This document shows, piece by piece, positions 21,329 to 35,194 of a stretch of DNA of 64,000 nt (position 1 is the first letter of the stretch; each line of letters opens with the position of its first letter). The notes below the pieces were generated by a model. It had not been told where the DNA came from. It saw only the letters and a program-made list of their open reading frames with translations, and ran no database searches. The stretch lies in assembly GCA_031310005.1 (NCBI GenBank), contig CM062387.1, positions 1,674,001 through 1,738,000 on the forward strand, given 5' to 3'. A program made the position numbers and the translations under genes. Origin of the DNA: Dactylellina haptotyla. Taxonomy: Eukaryota > Ascomycota > Orbiliomycetes > Orbiliales > Orbiliaceae.

Positions 21329-23462
21329 TCATCCCCTCAAGCACAACTTGAATCGACCTCTCCAATCTTGCGCACCATCCCCGCCCTGCTCAGGCCTCAT
21401 ACTCCTTCTATCCTCCCATAGTGTCCAATCACCATAGACTTCACCCTCAACAACCCCGACTTCCTTCCTCGCAGTCTCTACTAGTCCGAACGTCCCCAAA
21501 AATCCTGGCATCAAGCACCCCGCGTAAAAAGCCCAGATAACTCGGATCCCATCGAGCCCCTCGGGTCGTCTCCCCAAATCAAGCATGTACTCCGTAGCCA
21601 CAATTCCCGCAATAGCCCCAACCGCCCCGACAATATCCACAATCATAAAACACCAGCTCCGATAGTCCCGCGGGAAGATTTCTCCGGCGTAAACATACCC
21701 GACCCCGATCGGGCCAGTGACCAGCAGGAGGAACGAAAGACAAACCATAACCATTCGAACTTCAGTACTCATCTTCTGCCAGATTCCTGCCATGACGGTG
21801 AATGTTGGGGCGAGTAGTGTGTACGATAGGAGTAGCATACGTCTACGACCCCAAATGTCAAGGAGACCGATCAAGATGAAATATCCGAGAGTGATGCCCG
21901 CAAAGATCATTATCGCTAGACCAGCGGTTATGCGCAAGATGTATTGGCGAGGGTCTGGCGTCTCCTCGAAGGGCTTGGAGAAACCGGCTTGTTCGATGAT
22001 GGGGTGAAGACTCAATAGCATCGGGTAGAAAATAATCGATGAGAAGAAGGCCAGTACGCAGGTATAGACTAGTGGGTAAATGTACCGCGCCTTACGATAC
22101 TCATTTGCAAACGTTGAAAACTTTGGTCTGAACTTTAGAATCACACGAGAGGTATTATCAGGGTTTGGAGCGTTCATGTTGGACTTGATTCGGGCGAGGA
22201 GGGCTGTGGCTGTATTCACCAAGATGACACCGCTGACGAAGCGCCTACATCATGAATATAAGTCAATAACTCAATATCAATGTTTCAATAGGATAAATCC
22301 TTAGAGCGTACCAAATCTTGTCAAGTCCCAACCTGCAAGTTGCACCGCAGTGATGAACCTGGTAGATATCGCGAGACCAAAGCCAGAGAGCACTACTAAC
22401 CGCAATACAGACGGTACCGCATCCAATTGCGAAATAGAGTCCATTGTTCCCAATCATGCTGGAACCTCGCCACTTCGGATTACTCATCCTACGATATCGA
22501 ACCCCATTAGTTAGGATAGCTACCGGCAGAGAATATTTAAAGTAAAATCACTACTCACCTCGCAGTACTCAATGCGTTAATTCCACGACAGCCACCAATC
22601 CCAAACCCAACAAGTACTCTCCAAAAGATAATAATCGGAAAAAAACCAATGCTCAACCCGACGCCCGTCAAGGTCATAGCCAACGATGCGAGAAAAATCA
22701 TCCCGAGGAATCCGCATAGCACGAACTTTTCGTCAAACTTGCGAGAAAGAACAGTAGCGAGGACATTGCCGAACGGCATTCCGATAAAAACCGACGCCTT
22801 GAGGAGGATCGTAGTAACAAGTGGGATGTGCATCATATTGTTCTCATCGATGGGGTTTTGAGTAAATGAGAAAATTATCTTGAGAATGACGGGGAGGAAA
22901 ATAGCCTGTTCAAAATAATCACATATTAGCATACCACCGATTTCATACTGGCTGTTGACAAGATATGAGGGTGACATACGTATGCTTCAACAGCACACCC
23001 AGTGGTAGCTGCAACTCTGCCCCAATTTCCAAATATCTGATATCTCTTCCTCTCGAGGGCCTTCTCGTCGCCAAGAGTCGGAGTAGCCATGATGGTACTC
23101 CCGCTCGTATCAGGGAGTCCGATCCCACTATCACCGCTACTACCAACACCGGCAGAAGAATAAATCGTCGGGTTCGTGGTAACTCTGGATGCCGCTTCAT
23201 AGCTGCCGCTAGGACCGTAAGTGTTCAAGCTACCTGTGGCAGTGGTTCGTTCAGCGGTTTGGGCCATATCGTTGGTGTTGGCGTGGTAGGGGGTGCTATT
23301 TCCCGAACGTGGTTCTTGAGAGGAGATCGATTCTTCGCGGACGGGGGTGAGGATATGCCGGGGTCGTGACCGCATCCTGTATGCGGAGCGATTCTGTTGA
23401 TATCTAATAAGATTCTCTGTTTCTCGTATGAATAAATAAAACTGGAGAACCGATGCTGCCAT
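21329..23462 (-). CDS. MFS transporter, PHO84-like (phosphate:H+ symporter family), divergent
   Basis: Membrane transporter of the major facilitator superfamily. Minus-strand exons 23462-22980, 22905-22559, 22488-22312 and 22244-21329 (1923 nt, 640 aa); all three introns (66-74 nt) have good borders. About 150 N-terminal residues are Ser/Thr-rich and cytosolic, then come twelve likely membrane segments. Similarity to the PHO84 family: FWRVLVGFGIGGCRGINALS aligns with the FWR...GIGIGGDYPLS block, PKWRGSSM with the KWRG loop, and YAGEIFPRDYRSW with the second-half PGEVFP..YRS motif; DIWGRRRMLL is the second-half D-x-x-GRR loop. The GGDYPLS phosphate signature is altered to GGCRGIN and the first-half loop reads LSRKFDEKF, so the substrate may not be phosphate. 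The second, in-frame upstream start (23528) is less likely. Confidence 0.85.
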
Positions 23463-25192
23463 TTTATGGCCGAGGAGGTGAAGGAGAGGGCAGGAGAAGT
23501 TTGTTACTAGAATGTGGGTGTGGCACAAGTTGATAGCGTTTTATATTTGATTATAACAAGTGTTTTATATTTTGACATATTTTCTGTTTGAGTATCTGAA
23601 TATCTTGACCCTGTTTGGTTTATTTCGTGAATATAATTGCATCGATTTTGACTCAACGCGTTGAGATGTTGCATTTTGTCCTGTATATTCTTGATGTTCA
23701 AACAGGTGTGATCATGATTGTTTCGAAATGGTTAGAATGGCAAAATTTTAGGAGGTCGACAGGTACCTATGTAAAAGTGGCTCATTTATATTGCGCCATA
23801 CCAAGTTTAATGAGTATTTAGCCGCTAAGGTAGACGACAGTTAAACTTTGTGACCATAAAAAATAATAATGTATTGAAGGAAGTTTCCCTAGGTACAGTT
23901 GCAATTGGCAATGCATTGCCGCAACAGAATAAAATTCAACTGTTCGAGATATAAAAGGCACACTATGTATAATTATATATATATATGTTTCCAGCGGACA
24001 CTAGTAGCGATTATAGGAACGTAACGTCATTAAATTCCTTATATATGCGTATTCCAGGTTTAGACGGCCGTTGAGCGCACCAATCGATCACTCCTTGCAA
24101 CCAAGGTAAGAAAAAAGGAGTTGTGATTTTTCAAACAAAATAAAGGGAATGTTAACGGAAGAATAGAGATGAGAGGCTTCAGCACTAATATTAACAGATT
24201 ATTCGGGCATAAGTTCCTGGGCTATAGGATCGGTTTATCAATGAAAAAACGAGGACGGGAAAAAGCGCATATTAGTTGATAGAAACACACAAAAGACACT
24301 TTCAATTTTTTTGTTTTTGGTTTGAACCTAGAGTTCAAAAAGGAAAAAGGCGAGGATTATACTAAGTTATATAAAAGAAAGGACATGAGGGGTAGAAATA
24401 AAAAATTGGTGGAATGAAAGCTATGAAAGGTAAAATGTACTTCTAGATCACATCATTATACATCTCCGGGAAACGAAGGGGTTCGCGGGGGGAGGGGGGT
24501 TAGACGTCTCCTTTCATCATACAACCACAATACACACGCGCACACACACAAGAAGATCTATGTTTCGCCAGAGAGAATGAAAGGGATGGCTGTGCAAGTC
24601 GACAAAACTCAATGGGGGAAAAAAGAACTGGGGACAAAAAAACCAAACATATCGCTCCTCACAAGTGCAATTTTGAAGCTAAGGGAATAAAAAACGGGAC
24701 GGATAAGCAAAAAGGCAATGCGCATGTATTCTTTTGTAGGGGGTATGTTGCATAAATGGGCAAAAAAACAGGGAAAACATGAAGAAACCGCCCTCCTCGA
24801 AGAGGGCCCACAAAACACCGGTAATTTTGTTTGAATTTTTTGAGGGGATTCCGAAAAGGAAGAAAAAGCCGTGAAGGAGACAAGCCAAAATAAAACTTTT
24901 GTCTTTCCTTGTTCATGAGTGTTCGTTAGAAATAAAGAAAAGTAAAATTGTTGCAAGATTGTTTGTGCTTTGAAACATGGCAATTCATAAATAACTAAAA
25001 AACTTGTTGAACGTGAGAGCAATAAATAGGGTGGGAAAGCTCCAAAGGAAATCTGTCGCCTGTCTTTTCGTGGGTATCTTGCGTATCTCGTTTCTGGATA
25101 TCCACTAACTTGTTCGTTTTTAGAGGTTTCTCTGTCGTTCGCTGTGAATCCGCAGTTGACCCTCTGGTTTCCAGGGGTAGTAGAAAACTAAT
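23463..25192. other. Intergenic region; likely long 3' UTR of the CCCH gene
   Basis: Spacer between two minus-strand genes. The part nearest 25192 (about 24100-25192) is A-rich on the plus strand, hence U-rich in a minus-strand transcript, and probably belongs to the 3' UTR of the zinc-finger gene. An open frame at 24609-25022 is T-rich low complexity without gene character. A purine-pyrimidine (AC/CG)n microsatellite lies at 24530-24551. 23463-24000 should contain the MFS promoter. Confidence 0.5.
24530..24551. repeat. (AC)n microsatellite with CG interruption
   Basis: ACACACGCGCACACACACA-type alternating purine-pyrimidine tract, a simple repeat with Z-DNA potential. No other function is implied. 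Confidence 0.7.
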
Positions 25193-27362
25193 TTATCTGG
25201 ATATATAAAGGTTGCCCATTTCGTTTAGAAGCAATCCTTGGCCGTGGGACGTCTGGATATCAAGTCCGAGGCCGCTCGGTCCGCCACCGGTTTGGCTTGA
25301 TTTTTTGGAGGACGAATCGTTGACATCGTCGATAGTGAAAAGGTCTTCATCGATCGGTGTAAACTTGACCGAGGAGCTGGAAACTCCGCGTTCAATGGAC
25401 ATACGCGACGAATTTGAGCCAGGGGTCGTTCTAGGAACAAGTCGGCTGTACGACAAGTTGGAACCGGGCCGAGTTGGCGATGCAACGAAGGATCCACCGT
25501 CAGTTGGGTCTGGACGGCCAATCGGGGCGGGTGGGGGGCTCTGCTTGTGAGCGTATGAGTTACGAAGTGGCGAGCCAACATGACCTAGAGCGGACATGGA
25601 TGACTCGTCGTCCTTCCTCTGTCGTGAAAACAAAGGCCCAAATCTGGAACCCGGTGAGCCAACAACGCTTGTTGGTTCGCCAGGTGTGTTAGGCGCTGTG
25701 TTTCGTCGGTGCCACGATCCTACAAGGGGTTCCTCATGATCTGGTCTCGACATCCTTCGATTTTTAATTTCCTTGCCACGGTCACCACCGTACACATCCT
25801 GAAGCAGGGCAGTAGGCACCAGATCCTCGCCTTCCGAGTTGTCAAATGGGCTATCATCGGAAATCATGTGACCGATAGGGCGCGGAAGGCTCGAAGACAT
25901 TTGATATTTGTTTCGGCCCAGTCTGTTTTGCAAGATCCTCTGGCTGAAAGAAGTCTCATCCGGCTGCAAGGGTGGGGACCGTCTTGAGCGCGAGGAATCG
26001 GTACCGTCCGCATCATCCGCGAAAGCCGATCGGCGCAACGACTGGAGCGCCGAGTTTTGGGGAAGCGACGCTGGTGGTGACTCCATACCAAACTTTGAGG
26101 GAACGGACGCCGCGATCGGGCCGTACTTGGCGAAATACGAGATTCCATTGCTGTCCAAAGAAGCAGGCAAGCCGGCATCCAACGGTCCCAACGTGCGATG
26201 GGAAGTAGCCAATGGCGATAACGGGAGGCCGTTCTCCTCACGCGGGGAACCAAATGTTGACTCGTAGGTTACACCTGAGACGTAATTGACGTCGTACCCG
26301 TTCTGTTGTTCCACAGCACCGTCAAATGGACTGTAACCCTGGGAGCCAGAGTAGCCATGCTGGGGCAGCATGCTCAACGAGTTCGCAAGAGCGGACGGTC
26401 GGGTGTGGTTGTTGTACTCGGGCACGATTCTACTTCCGAGTTGCAGAGACCCGTTGTTGAAACTGGGTCGGTTTATCCGTCGACCGTCGGGCAGAATATG
26501 CGCATTCGCGCATTTTGCTCCAAACTTGCAGTTACCCTAGTGGCCAACGAAGTTTGGCGATGTCAGTCCGCTAGCCTCAACACCGGTTCGTTTTGCGCCG
26601 GGAAAAGGCGCTTCGGGTGCACTTTACCTTTTGGAAATATTTACACGGCGCAGTTTCCGTCGTCGCGTCCATCGAATGGGAGAATGGACAGGATCTGCCG
26701 GCTTGACATTGATTTTGCCGAAAGAACTTGCAAGGAACGTGGGCGAGATCTACGGGACAACGCAGTTTTGCAAATTAACCAATACTCTTGCCAAATCGGA
26801 ATAACATCCTTGAAGTCGAAGGGATGTCTCTCCACAGTATATCACAAGGACACGACAGAGAGAGAGAAAAGATGGGGTCGCCGTCATGGGCAGGAGGGTT
26901 GTGGAGGGGAGGTATCATACTCTTATTTGGGGGACTTCGGGCTGGATCGAACAGAGGCATCGGCCCAGCAAACTGCTGGTTCTGCCCGCTGGCTCCATTT
27001 ATTTGAAGTCCATTTGATTCGCCGTTCTGTAGACCAGAGAGTCCGCTTAACGTGTGCTGGTTTCCGCTGGAAAGGCGTCTGTGGTCTCCCGGCCGACCGT
27101 TCTGCTGGCCGGAATATTGCAGGTGGTCGGGAGGGGAGCCGATTGGAATCGACAGCTTCTGGAGTGAGGATGTTGACTCCTGACGTTGAAGGTGAGGGTG
27201 CGATGATTGCTGGTGCAATTGGTGCGCATGGGACACCTGGGGGAGAGTCGTCGTCGACGCCATCGCAGAGGATGAAACCGAGGAAGGAGGAGAATGGATG
27301 AGCTCGTGGGAGGAGTGGTGGTGGATGAGGTGGTGGTGTTGGTGGTGGTGGAGGTGAGCCAT
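25193..27362 (-). CDS. CCCH-type zinc-finger protein, LEE1-like
   Basis: Putative RNA- or nucleic-acid-binding regulator. Minus-strand exons 27362-26921, 26749-26628 and 26536-25193 total 1908 nt, 635 aa. The N-terminus is His-rich (MAHLHHHQHHHLIHHHSSHE) and Ser/Gln-rich. Two C-x7-C-x5-C-x3-H fingers follow: Cys154, Cys162, Cys168, His172 and Cys183, Cys191, Cys197, His201. The second finger is split by intron 2 between Lys188 and Gly189. Intron 1 is 171 nt and intron 2 is 91 nt. The long C-terminal half is Ser/Pro-rich and likely disordered, with repeated SP/TP phosphorylation-like sites. The finger pair and layout resemble yeast LEE1 and its filamentous-fungal relatives, whose role is poorly known. 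Nearly 10 kb of non-coding DNA lies upstream, which would fit a strongly regulated developmental gene (inference). Confidence 0.88.
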
Positions 27363-30300
27363 TCCGGAAGATTTGATCTGATTGGATTAAACGGGCTCTC
27401 TTAACGGGATTGCTCTCTTTTGGCAGGACGAAAAGGGCCTCTTTCTCGGGGTAGCTGGCAGCCTGAGCGAGAGATTTCTTACCGAGAATCTTAAATGCCC
27501 CAAAAACTAAAGGAATGAAATTAATAATGCGAGGGCAAGATCGTATGGCGTTTGCCTCCCAGACTGTTCCACAATTTTGGGCCAGAAAGACCGTCTATGG
27601 TGATAACTCGGTATGCTCTCCTAAAGCACTTCTCATTTATTGTGTCTTTTTCGTATCGGTATTCCAGGTCCCAAGCCGTCTGTCTGGGTATATGGATATA
27701 TATATATATAGCTGCGTATATATATTATAACGAGCGGATTGGTTGGGCGGTTGGTGAGTGATTGCGACTTTTGGGCCAGGCCTGCCCCAAACTTGGGTGG
27801 CTTGAGAAGGAGCAACAAGAAGTGGACTTTGGTTGGACCAAGCTGGTGCGGGAATCAAAGGAATTAAGAAGGATGAGATTTCCTAGCTTCCGTTTCTCGA
27901 TGAAATCTTGCAGGCCGCTTATTTTTAAATCTTTTGTCTCTGGCGGGTTCCTTTTTCCCGTTTCCCACGATATTTTGAGAGAAGGGGACAAGACTCAGAA
28001 CGCGAGAGCGAGCGGAAAGACAGGCAAAGAAGGATCACTTGCAGGTATGCGTGAGTGGTAGCTGGGAGCTAGCTAGCGGGGTATCGTTTCGACCTCTCGA
28101 TGCAACCACCTTAAGCATTCCCTGCCTCCGTCTGTTCCTTCTTTGGGGGCAGATTGTCTACCCTTTCTTCTTTTTGCTCAAATAAAGCTCTAGTGCCTTG
28201 CTGTCGTCTGACAAAAGGGAGGGAGAGGAGGATTGAGGCTAGCGACGCCCGCCAAGATCTGGGACAACAAGGCTTTCCCTTGGATGGCACTTGCAGCTAT
28301 TTCGCGAATGTTGCGCAAGGTGGTGGCAGAGGTTTTGATACGCGAAATTCCTTACGAAAGATGTCCCGTTCCGCTGCAGCAAGAAAATAAAATAGCAAAT
28401 TTCTCTATATCAGAGGGGAATAAAAAGATATAGAGCTAAAAGGACCAGCCGAAAGGGCTGCTCGTAGGAACGAACGAACTTGGTTTAGAAACTCTGAAGG
28501 TTCGGGCCGGTGCTCGATTAGTAGGTCGTCCCAACTGAAGGTGGGAAAGAAAGAAAGATAGTAGCAAATGTTTTATTAATTAATTTCTTCCTTCTAAGAC
28601 AGGTTTCTCCCAAGAACGATGGGGTGACCGCGGTGGTGCCAGCTCGAGGTGGTGGTGGTGATTTTAGCTGTTCAGCTTCGTTAGCCGCTAGAATTTGGGC
28701 TTGCCGGACCTGGTCTCGTGTGTCCTGCGTTGTGAAGATCGTGCAGCTGTATCCCGGCAGCTTCTTCGCAGAAGGAGAGCCCTGCTAGTGATACTGGCTG
28801 TTAATAATATTAATTAACCTTGCCGAACAAACGAGAGTGGGAGCGAGCGAGTGAGAGGGGGGAATTGCAAGTATAATAAGTTATTTTGTTAGATGGAGAC
28901 TAGTGGACCAAGCCTGTTAAATGGGCCAGCAGTAGTCGGTATGCATCTGCCAAACGGGCGATGAGAGTGGGGGGCCTGCGGTGCCTCTCACCTGAAAATA
29001 AAAATATGGATATGCGCTAAACCGAAGCGTAGCTCGAGCTCTCGCTGGAAATCTCGGTTCGATAATTACCGCAGAGAGGACGAAGGGAGCCCAGGTCTTC
29101 AAGGCGAAATTGGATGATACGACACGGTATCCCGATCTTTATACAATCGCGGTATATCACCCTCGCCGGCCTGAAACGTATATCGGAACAAGTAAATAAT
29201 AATAAAAAGTTTTTCAAGGCAGGGAGCCTTCGCCGGTCTCCTCGAAGGGGGGACCTGTTCGATACGTTCGATCGCTGATCTGGCCTGGCAGACCGACCGA
29301 AGGTGCACCTGCTGTTCCGGTCACGATGCTCTGGAACTGCAGCTAGAATTGTGAGGTTGGGCAGGTTATGCACAGTTTGTTCAGCTCTTTTGCCGTTTCC
29401 CGCAGCTTTCTTGCTCGTCGGTCCGTTCATTCATTCATTTTCATCCATTCAAAACGTATGCGATGTCTAAGTTTTAAGGGTGTGTTCCCAGTGGGTGATC
29501 GTTCCTTCTGCAACCCCAGATTCAGGTTCCTCCCATCGCCCGCGTAGCACTCGCTGTACCTGCGGGTCGTCTCAAGCGGACGTATGTAGGTGTACGTAAA
29601 AGTGGTAAGATCAAATGGCCAACTGAAGAAAAACCTCCTATTAGCTTGTTAGTTTGTTTTCCTGTGCTGCAGATGGCCGTTTTGCTTTTGCTACCCGTGA
29701 CAGGTGCCGGCTCGTTAGCCAGCTGCCCAGAACGATTGATGGCAACACTGGAGCCTTCGGGTCCAGCCTTCGCTCTGAAAAGTAGGGGAGCTATTCCTTT
29801 CCGTCTGCTTCAGCCCGGTTTACTTGTTTCTGATTTCGAGGCTAAAACTTTCGTCTTCGTGACTCGTTAGATCATCGTGCAGATTGGATATACTCCTTCG
29901 AAGGCGACGGGGCTTCCGCGTTATTACTCTTCCTATTATTTTGATTTGATGATGGTGTTGGAGAGCGTGAGAGGGCGCGATGGAGGTTGTTACTTTTCTG
30001 ATAATCAAGTTTCTTTTTCCCTCTCTTTCTTTCGTGTTGCCTCCTCCTCGATGATGCCAATGAGGTCGAAGCTGGCCGCGATGAGGACGTTTACGGTGGA
30101 GCTCCCCGTTTGCTTGGGGTCCTTCTGCAAGGGAAGCAAATGATATATTGGATATCCCGTCTATCTAAGCGTATAGCATGTAACTATCGACATATTCCCA
30201 GCTGTCGAAACAGGAAATTATTTCCCTTAAATACTTATTGATGCGTCAAGATTGCAATATCGCTGCTCTCCCCCCTCGCCAGTGGATAAGCAGAGGCCAG

Positions 30301-32825
30301 CCGAGTTATGGATCACGAAGGTGCAAGCTTCGTCGTCGCCCGGATATGGCATCTCATTCTAGCCCTCTCTCCCCACACTCTAACGTCGCCTCCCTGCTCG
30401 TGTTCTCAGGCATCAACGAAGCCCAACAGCCGGCGGATACAAGCAGATAAATCCGTGCTCAGGTAAGCGTATACTTGAGGCGGAGGGGATGCAACAGTAA
30501 GCTGATCCGCATATGTCCCTTCCTTCCAAACTGATTGAATTGCATGGGCGTGCTCTCGCTCTCCAGTTTTTCTGCATCATCATCTGCAAGATAAATTATA
30601 TTAGGCTCGTTTCGTTTCGCTTACAAACCGCAGTACATAATAATATGGAAAGAGGGCCACTGCAGCCCGCAGCTGCGCAATCCGCCGTGTGTGCAATGCG
30701 CTTGCCATGCCCTCGATGCATGTCGAGCATGTTTCCCTGTGGCTCCCCATTCGCTACTCGTGTTTTTCGTACCGTTTCGTGGTTTCCTATTTGTAGCCCT
30801 GTTCTCAGGTTTGGGGCCATCTCCCGTGCGGTTCCAGCGCGCTGCAGCCAGGCGTGGAGCTAGCTACCGAACAAGGGTCCGGGGAGAGCTAGAGGTCATC
30901 CCTCGAGCTTCTGCTATAGCAGGACCGCTATTATGCATACAGACCCAGTCAATATCACCATCACAAGGACCTTTGGATGTGTTCACCGCGCAAAATCTCT
31001 ATACAAAGCTAGGCCAAAACGACCCGTTCATCCCAACTTTCAGGTTATCAGCGAGCGAGCTTTCTCCTAGGAGTTCCGATGATTGGCGGCGATAGCGTCG
31101 AATTTACATCATGGGTTATTAAAAACCGTCGACTATACTCCCTCTCCAGCCTCGGGACATTGTTTACGCCGGGCATCAATGTGTTCAGGGCGAGTCCGAG
31201 GCAATAAATCGAGGATTCAATGCTTTGAGTGCTTTTCTATCATAATCCCGCATGCTTCCGCCTCCAAGTCACATGAATTCCTCATCCCAGCCTTCACACA
31301 CCATCTTTTTTTCGTGATTTAATTTTCCTTTGCAAATACTACAAGGGGATCAAAAGCCAGAGCAACGGACCCCGGCGCCGCCGTCTGAAACCTGGAAAAG
31401 ACCAAGGCATTCGCGAGGCGAAAGGGTAGAGTGAAAGAGCCAAAAGACGAACTTCAGGCAGTGACGAGGGAGAAACCACCCGCTTTCCGAGTTCCGGGAG
31501 GGATGCTGTCTCCGTTTTGATTCACGTTATCCCGACAATGGGGACGGCATCGCATCGCCATGATAGTGGAGCCTCTCGATTGGAGAGCTACAGTTCTTAG
31601 TGTTCCACATGACGCGATTCTTGCACAGAACACCACAACGGCCCACTCTAGCGTAGACTGCAAAGTCGCGGTGGCCACACGTTCTGAGTGGCGCAGATGC
31701 ACTCTCGAAGGAATTACACACAAAAAAAAGACTAAAAACTTGGCCTTTCGAGAAAAGTTCTAATGTCGCTTCGGAGTTTCTCTGAAATCAAGTAACGTTA
31801 TCCCCGTCAATGATGGTGGGAAGACTGACCGGCCCCACAGGTACAAAGATCACGATCCACCAGTTTGACAAAGGAAGGCAACCTCCAGGCAACACAACTG
31901 TCCAAGCTTTTGACCTCACCATGTCCATCTGAGCCCAACAGTTGCAGCACCCTGTGGATCACACAGCCGAGCTAGGGCTGATCGTCGACGTCGAAGATTA
32001 CTTTCCTGTCCAAGTTTCGCCAAAAGTCCGTTATCTAATTTGGACCTTCGGTTGTGCACCTGTGAGAAGCTGAACTTGGCCCTTCGGAAGGTATGCCTGT
32101 TTCACTGTCTCTGGTGTGCCACACCGACTCCACCGATTCTCAAGACCATATTCTTGGGATTTTTTTTTAAGACGAGTATCGCATTGCGGAGGACGCCGGG
32201 TTTGCTTCTCTCGTCGTACGAGAGGACGTGTTATTGTCGTATCAGAAAACTCAACATCGAGAGGATCGTCTTTTCATAGCTATTCAGACCCGTCTTCTCG
32301 GCCGGGATAGCCGATATTGGAGACCCGGCGGAATATTCGAATAGGGCGAATATAATCTTTTAGTTACCTCTCCGAATTGCGAAATGTCCTTCTCCGCTTA
32401 CACGTCCAGCTTGTATTGACTAGGAATGTCCTTGTTCATACCCATATCTCTTATCCCCTAGGTGATTGCAATTGCCATCGGAGTACTAAAGTATCAGATT
32501 GAAACATTTATAAGCTTCGTACATGAGATGACTGCGCTAAATTCGCTTTGCCACGGATATTCAGGCGTCGTCATAATTTGGTCTTGAGAATAATTTGCGA
32601 AAAGGACTCATATTCCACGGTAAATACCTGCTAGGCACCATTTGCATTTGCCCTCCTAATAATAATACCTTTCTTCCATTTCTCCGACGGCTGGTGGCGG
32701 AAATTTCCCTGTATTTTTTGTAACAGTAGAAGTGACCTACGAAATATTTTTTGATCCGACTCCCTCAGGAATCTCACTTGCATATTCCCTTCATTGATTC
32801 GACAAACCTCTCGATGGCGGAGTGT

Positions 32826-32841
32826 ATGTGTGTGTGTGTGT
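32826..32841. repeat. (TG)n microsatellite
   Basis: Run of eight TG dinucleotides in the long non-coding region. Confidence 0.75.
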
Positions 32842-35172
32842 CTACTGCACTCTCTTTATTTTTGCGCGCTTGTGAGCTAAAGAGCTCTCTTCACTAAATT
32901 TAAGATACATGATTACCTGATCCGATCCCCCCACATCAACAACTGAAATAACCATCGAATATTACAAAAAAGCTACATGTGTGTGACCCCGAGCATAATT
33001 TTCAACATCGAATTTTCACATCTTCTATAACAATCCAAAAGGGAGTCTTGAGGTCCCCTTCATAAGCAAGGGGCTGGCACTGCAGCAACCCTGTAAAAAC
33101 GACCAGACGTGGGTTCATCCCTACCAATCTGATCAGAGATATTAATATGGGCATTCCGCTTATAAGCATTCTTATCCTGCCAATGACAAAGTAGACGAAG
33201 GCGGGGTATATCGCTGTCATCCTACCAATCATCAGCCTCCTGGTATTTGGCTTCGACAGGGGTTGCCTCGTGCTGCAACGCATTTGGACGCATCGACTTT
33301 GCATCTAGCATCTTGATATTTTCAGTCGGTATGTACCGTGATGTGTGACATGGGACTCTTTTTTATATTGCCTGGAAGCAGGATCGAGATACTCCATCTA
33401 AACGACTGGTTGCGCGGAGACAGGGGTCAATAAATCTAAGTTTTTTTTCTACTTCTTCGATCTAGTTTTGTGGCTCGTGTGGACACGGGTTGCGTTTAAG
33501 AGATCCGGAGTGGCATTCCCCGTCAACTAGGTTTTTTTTTTTTTTTGAGCACGGTAGCCGTAGCCTAAAAACCTTCGAGATTCACACGCCTCAATTTAGA
33601 CTTTGGGATGAAAATGTGAATTGAGGCTCATGTCCACTTGCAGAATCTAGCAAGCAGTTACAAGGGTGTCCTGCATGTGCGCCATGTGCTCATCCGTGCT
33701 AGACGTAGTATCAATTCCGAAAGACAAATAAATAACTGCCGGACAGGCACGGTTGACAATATTAGTTCTCACTGTCACGGTATATGTGAAAGTGGCTTGC
33801 AGAATATAAGATGAGAAAGATATAATAATGATATTTTTACCGACATAAAATTACCGAACACTAGGGATTTATGGAGTTTTCCATATACGTATCGTGGGAA
33901 TTTGAATATTTCCTATGCATGGGTGTAGTGGCACTGTTCTGCATTATTCTCTTTGGTTATCGATAAGGACGAAGGGTCAAGGTGGTCCGTGGTTCGCGAC
34001 ACTCGGTAACATCCATCCGTTTTGCCACCACTCAAATCGACATCCTGGACTATTATGCATCCACGTCAAACATTCACAATTGACATTGAGATCGAACTCA
34101 AAAATTGGTGGCTCTTGCATGGGAGAAGACATCGATCGGATATATTCACAAAAATGACTCGCAAAGCCACCATTCCTTCGCAAATTGATACCGATTCGAT
34201 CCTGCGCCTGCAATCTCCTAAAAATCTTTTTGCAGAATTACTAGGGAAGCACGGAAAGCACGGAAATCAAGGAATTGAGTAAACCCCCATGCATACTGCG
34301 GCCGAGTCTCCGGATACGGACGCATGGACGCAACAAAAACATCAACACCATCTACAAAATTCTACCCCTAAAAGAAGTTCGTACCTTTTCGGCAGTTGAA
34401 GATCAGGTTTTATTTTCAGGAATCCGATTTGTGGCGCTTCAGAACCGGCCTGCCCAGGCGCTTATCTGCACGCGTGAGTGGTGTGGAGTTTTCATACCTC
34501 GTTGCTGTAATGCACATGGCAGATGTCTTGGTATTTTCTGAGATATGCTCCCTAAGGCGGGGTATCGACTCGTGGTAGTAGGAATTGAACATATATGATA
34601 AATATAAACCTAGTGAAGTAAAACAACACGGCAGAGACTCTTGCGCGTTGATAGTCCCGCCACTTTGCTCCGTAAATAGATCTTTTGTTTCATTCAAGCG
34701 CTCGATATCTCTCCCCTTTTTCTCTGTCAGTTTTCTCATTCTTGTGCCTGGGGTTGAAAGTTTGTTTTCGAGTATCCCCAGACCCTTTGCAATCGGCCCC
34801 TGTGAGCTCGATCGATTCAGTCTCGATTTCAACCGCCTTGAGCTCCTCTGAAAAGGGAAAAAAAAAACAAATTCCCTCTGTAAAGTATCTATTAGGCTAA
34901 TAATGACACGATAAACTCGTAAAACCCCACAACTAATACGATCTCTCAAGGGTTAAACACGTTCCTAGCTACGAATTCGAAGGTTTATCCCCTTCGACAC
35001 ATCGTGGATCGGGTCGAAGCAGCTCGAGCTAGTAAAGCGTAGTGGAGACACATGGCCGCGTGGGCCTTCTTAGTGGCATCGAATCGAATAACCCCAAACA
35101 CGCCGTCTCATCTAGGAGGTCTATAACTCATGTCATATGACCTTGGCCCTTCCCCACGCTACCCTTCTTTTC

Positions 35173-35194
35173 TTTTGCATTTTGCATTTTGCAT
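35173..35194. repeat. TTTTGCA short tandem repeat
   Basis: Three head-to-tail copies of TTTTGCA in the long non-coding region. No known function. Confidence 0.75.

Noticed and set aside
24609-25022. A 137-codon minus-strand frame downstream of the CCCH gene
   Set aside because: Rich in Phe/Ser/Leu from T-rich sequence, no motif; better explained as 3' UTR.
26306-27301. A 331-codon frame antisense to the CCCH zinc-finger gene
   Set aside because: Runs opposite well-supported coding exons with zinc fingers; a shadow of their codon bias.
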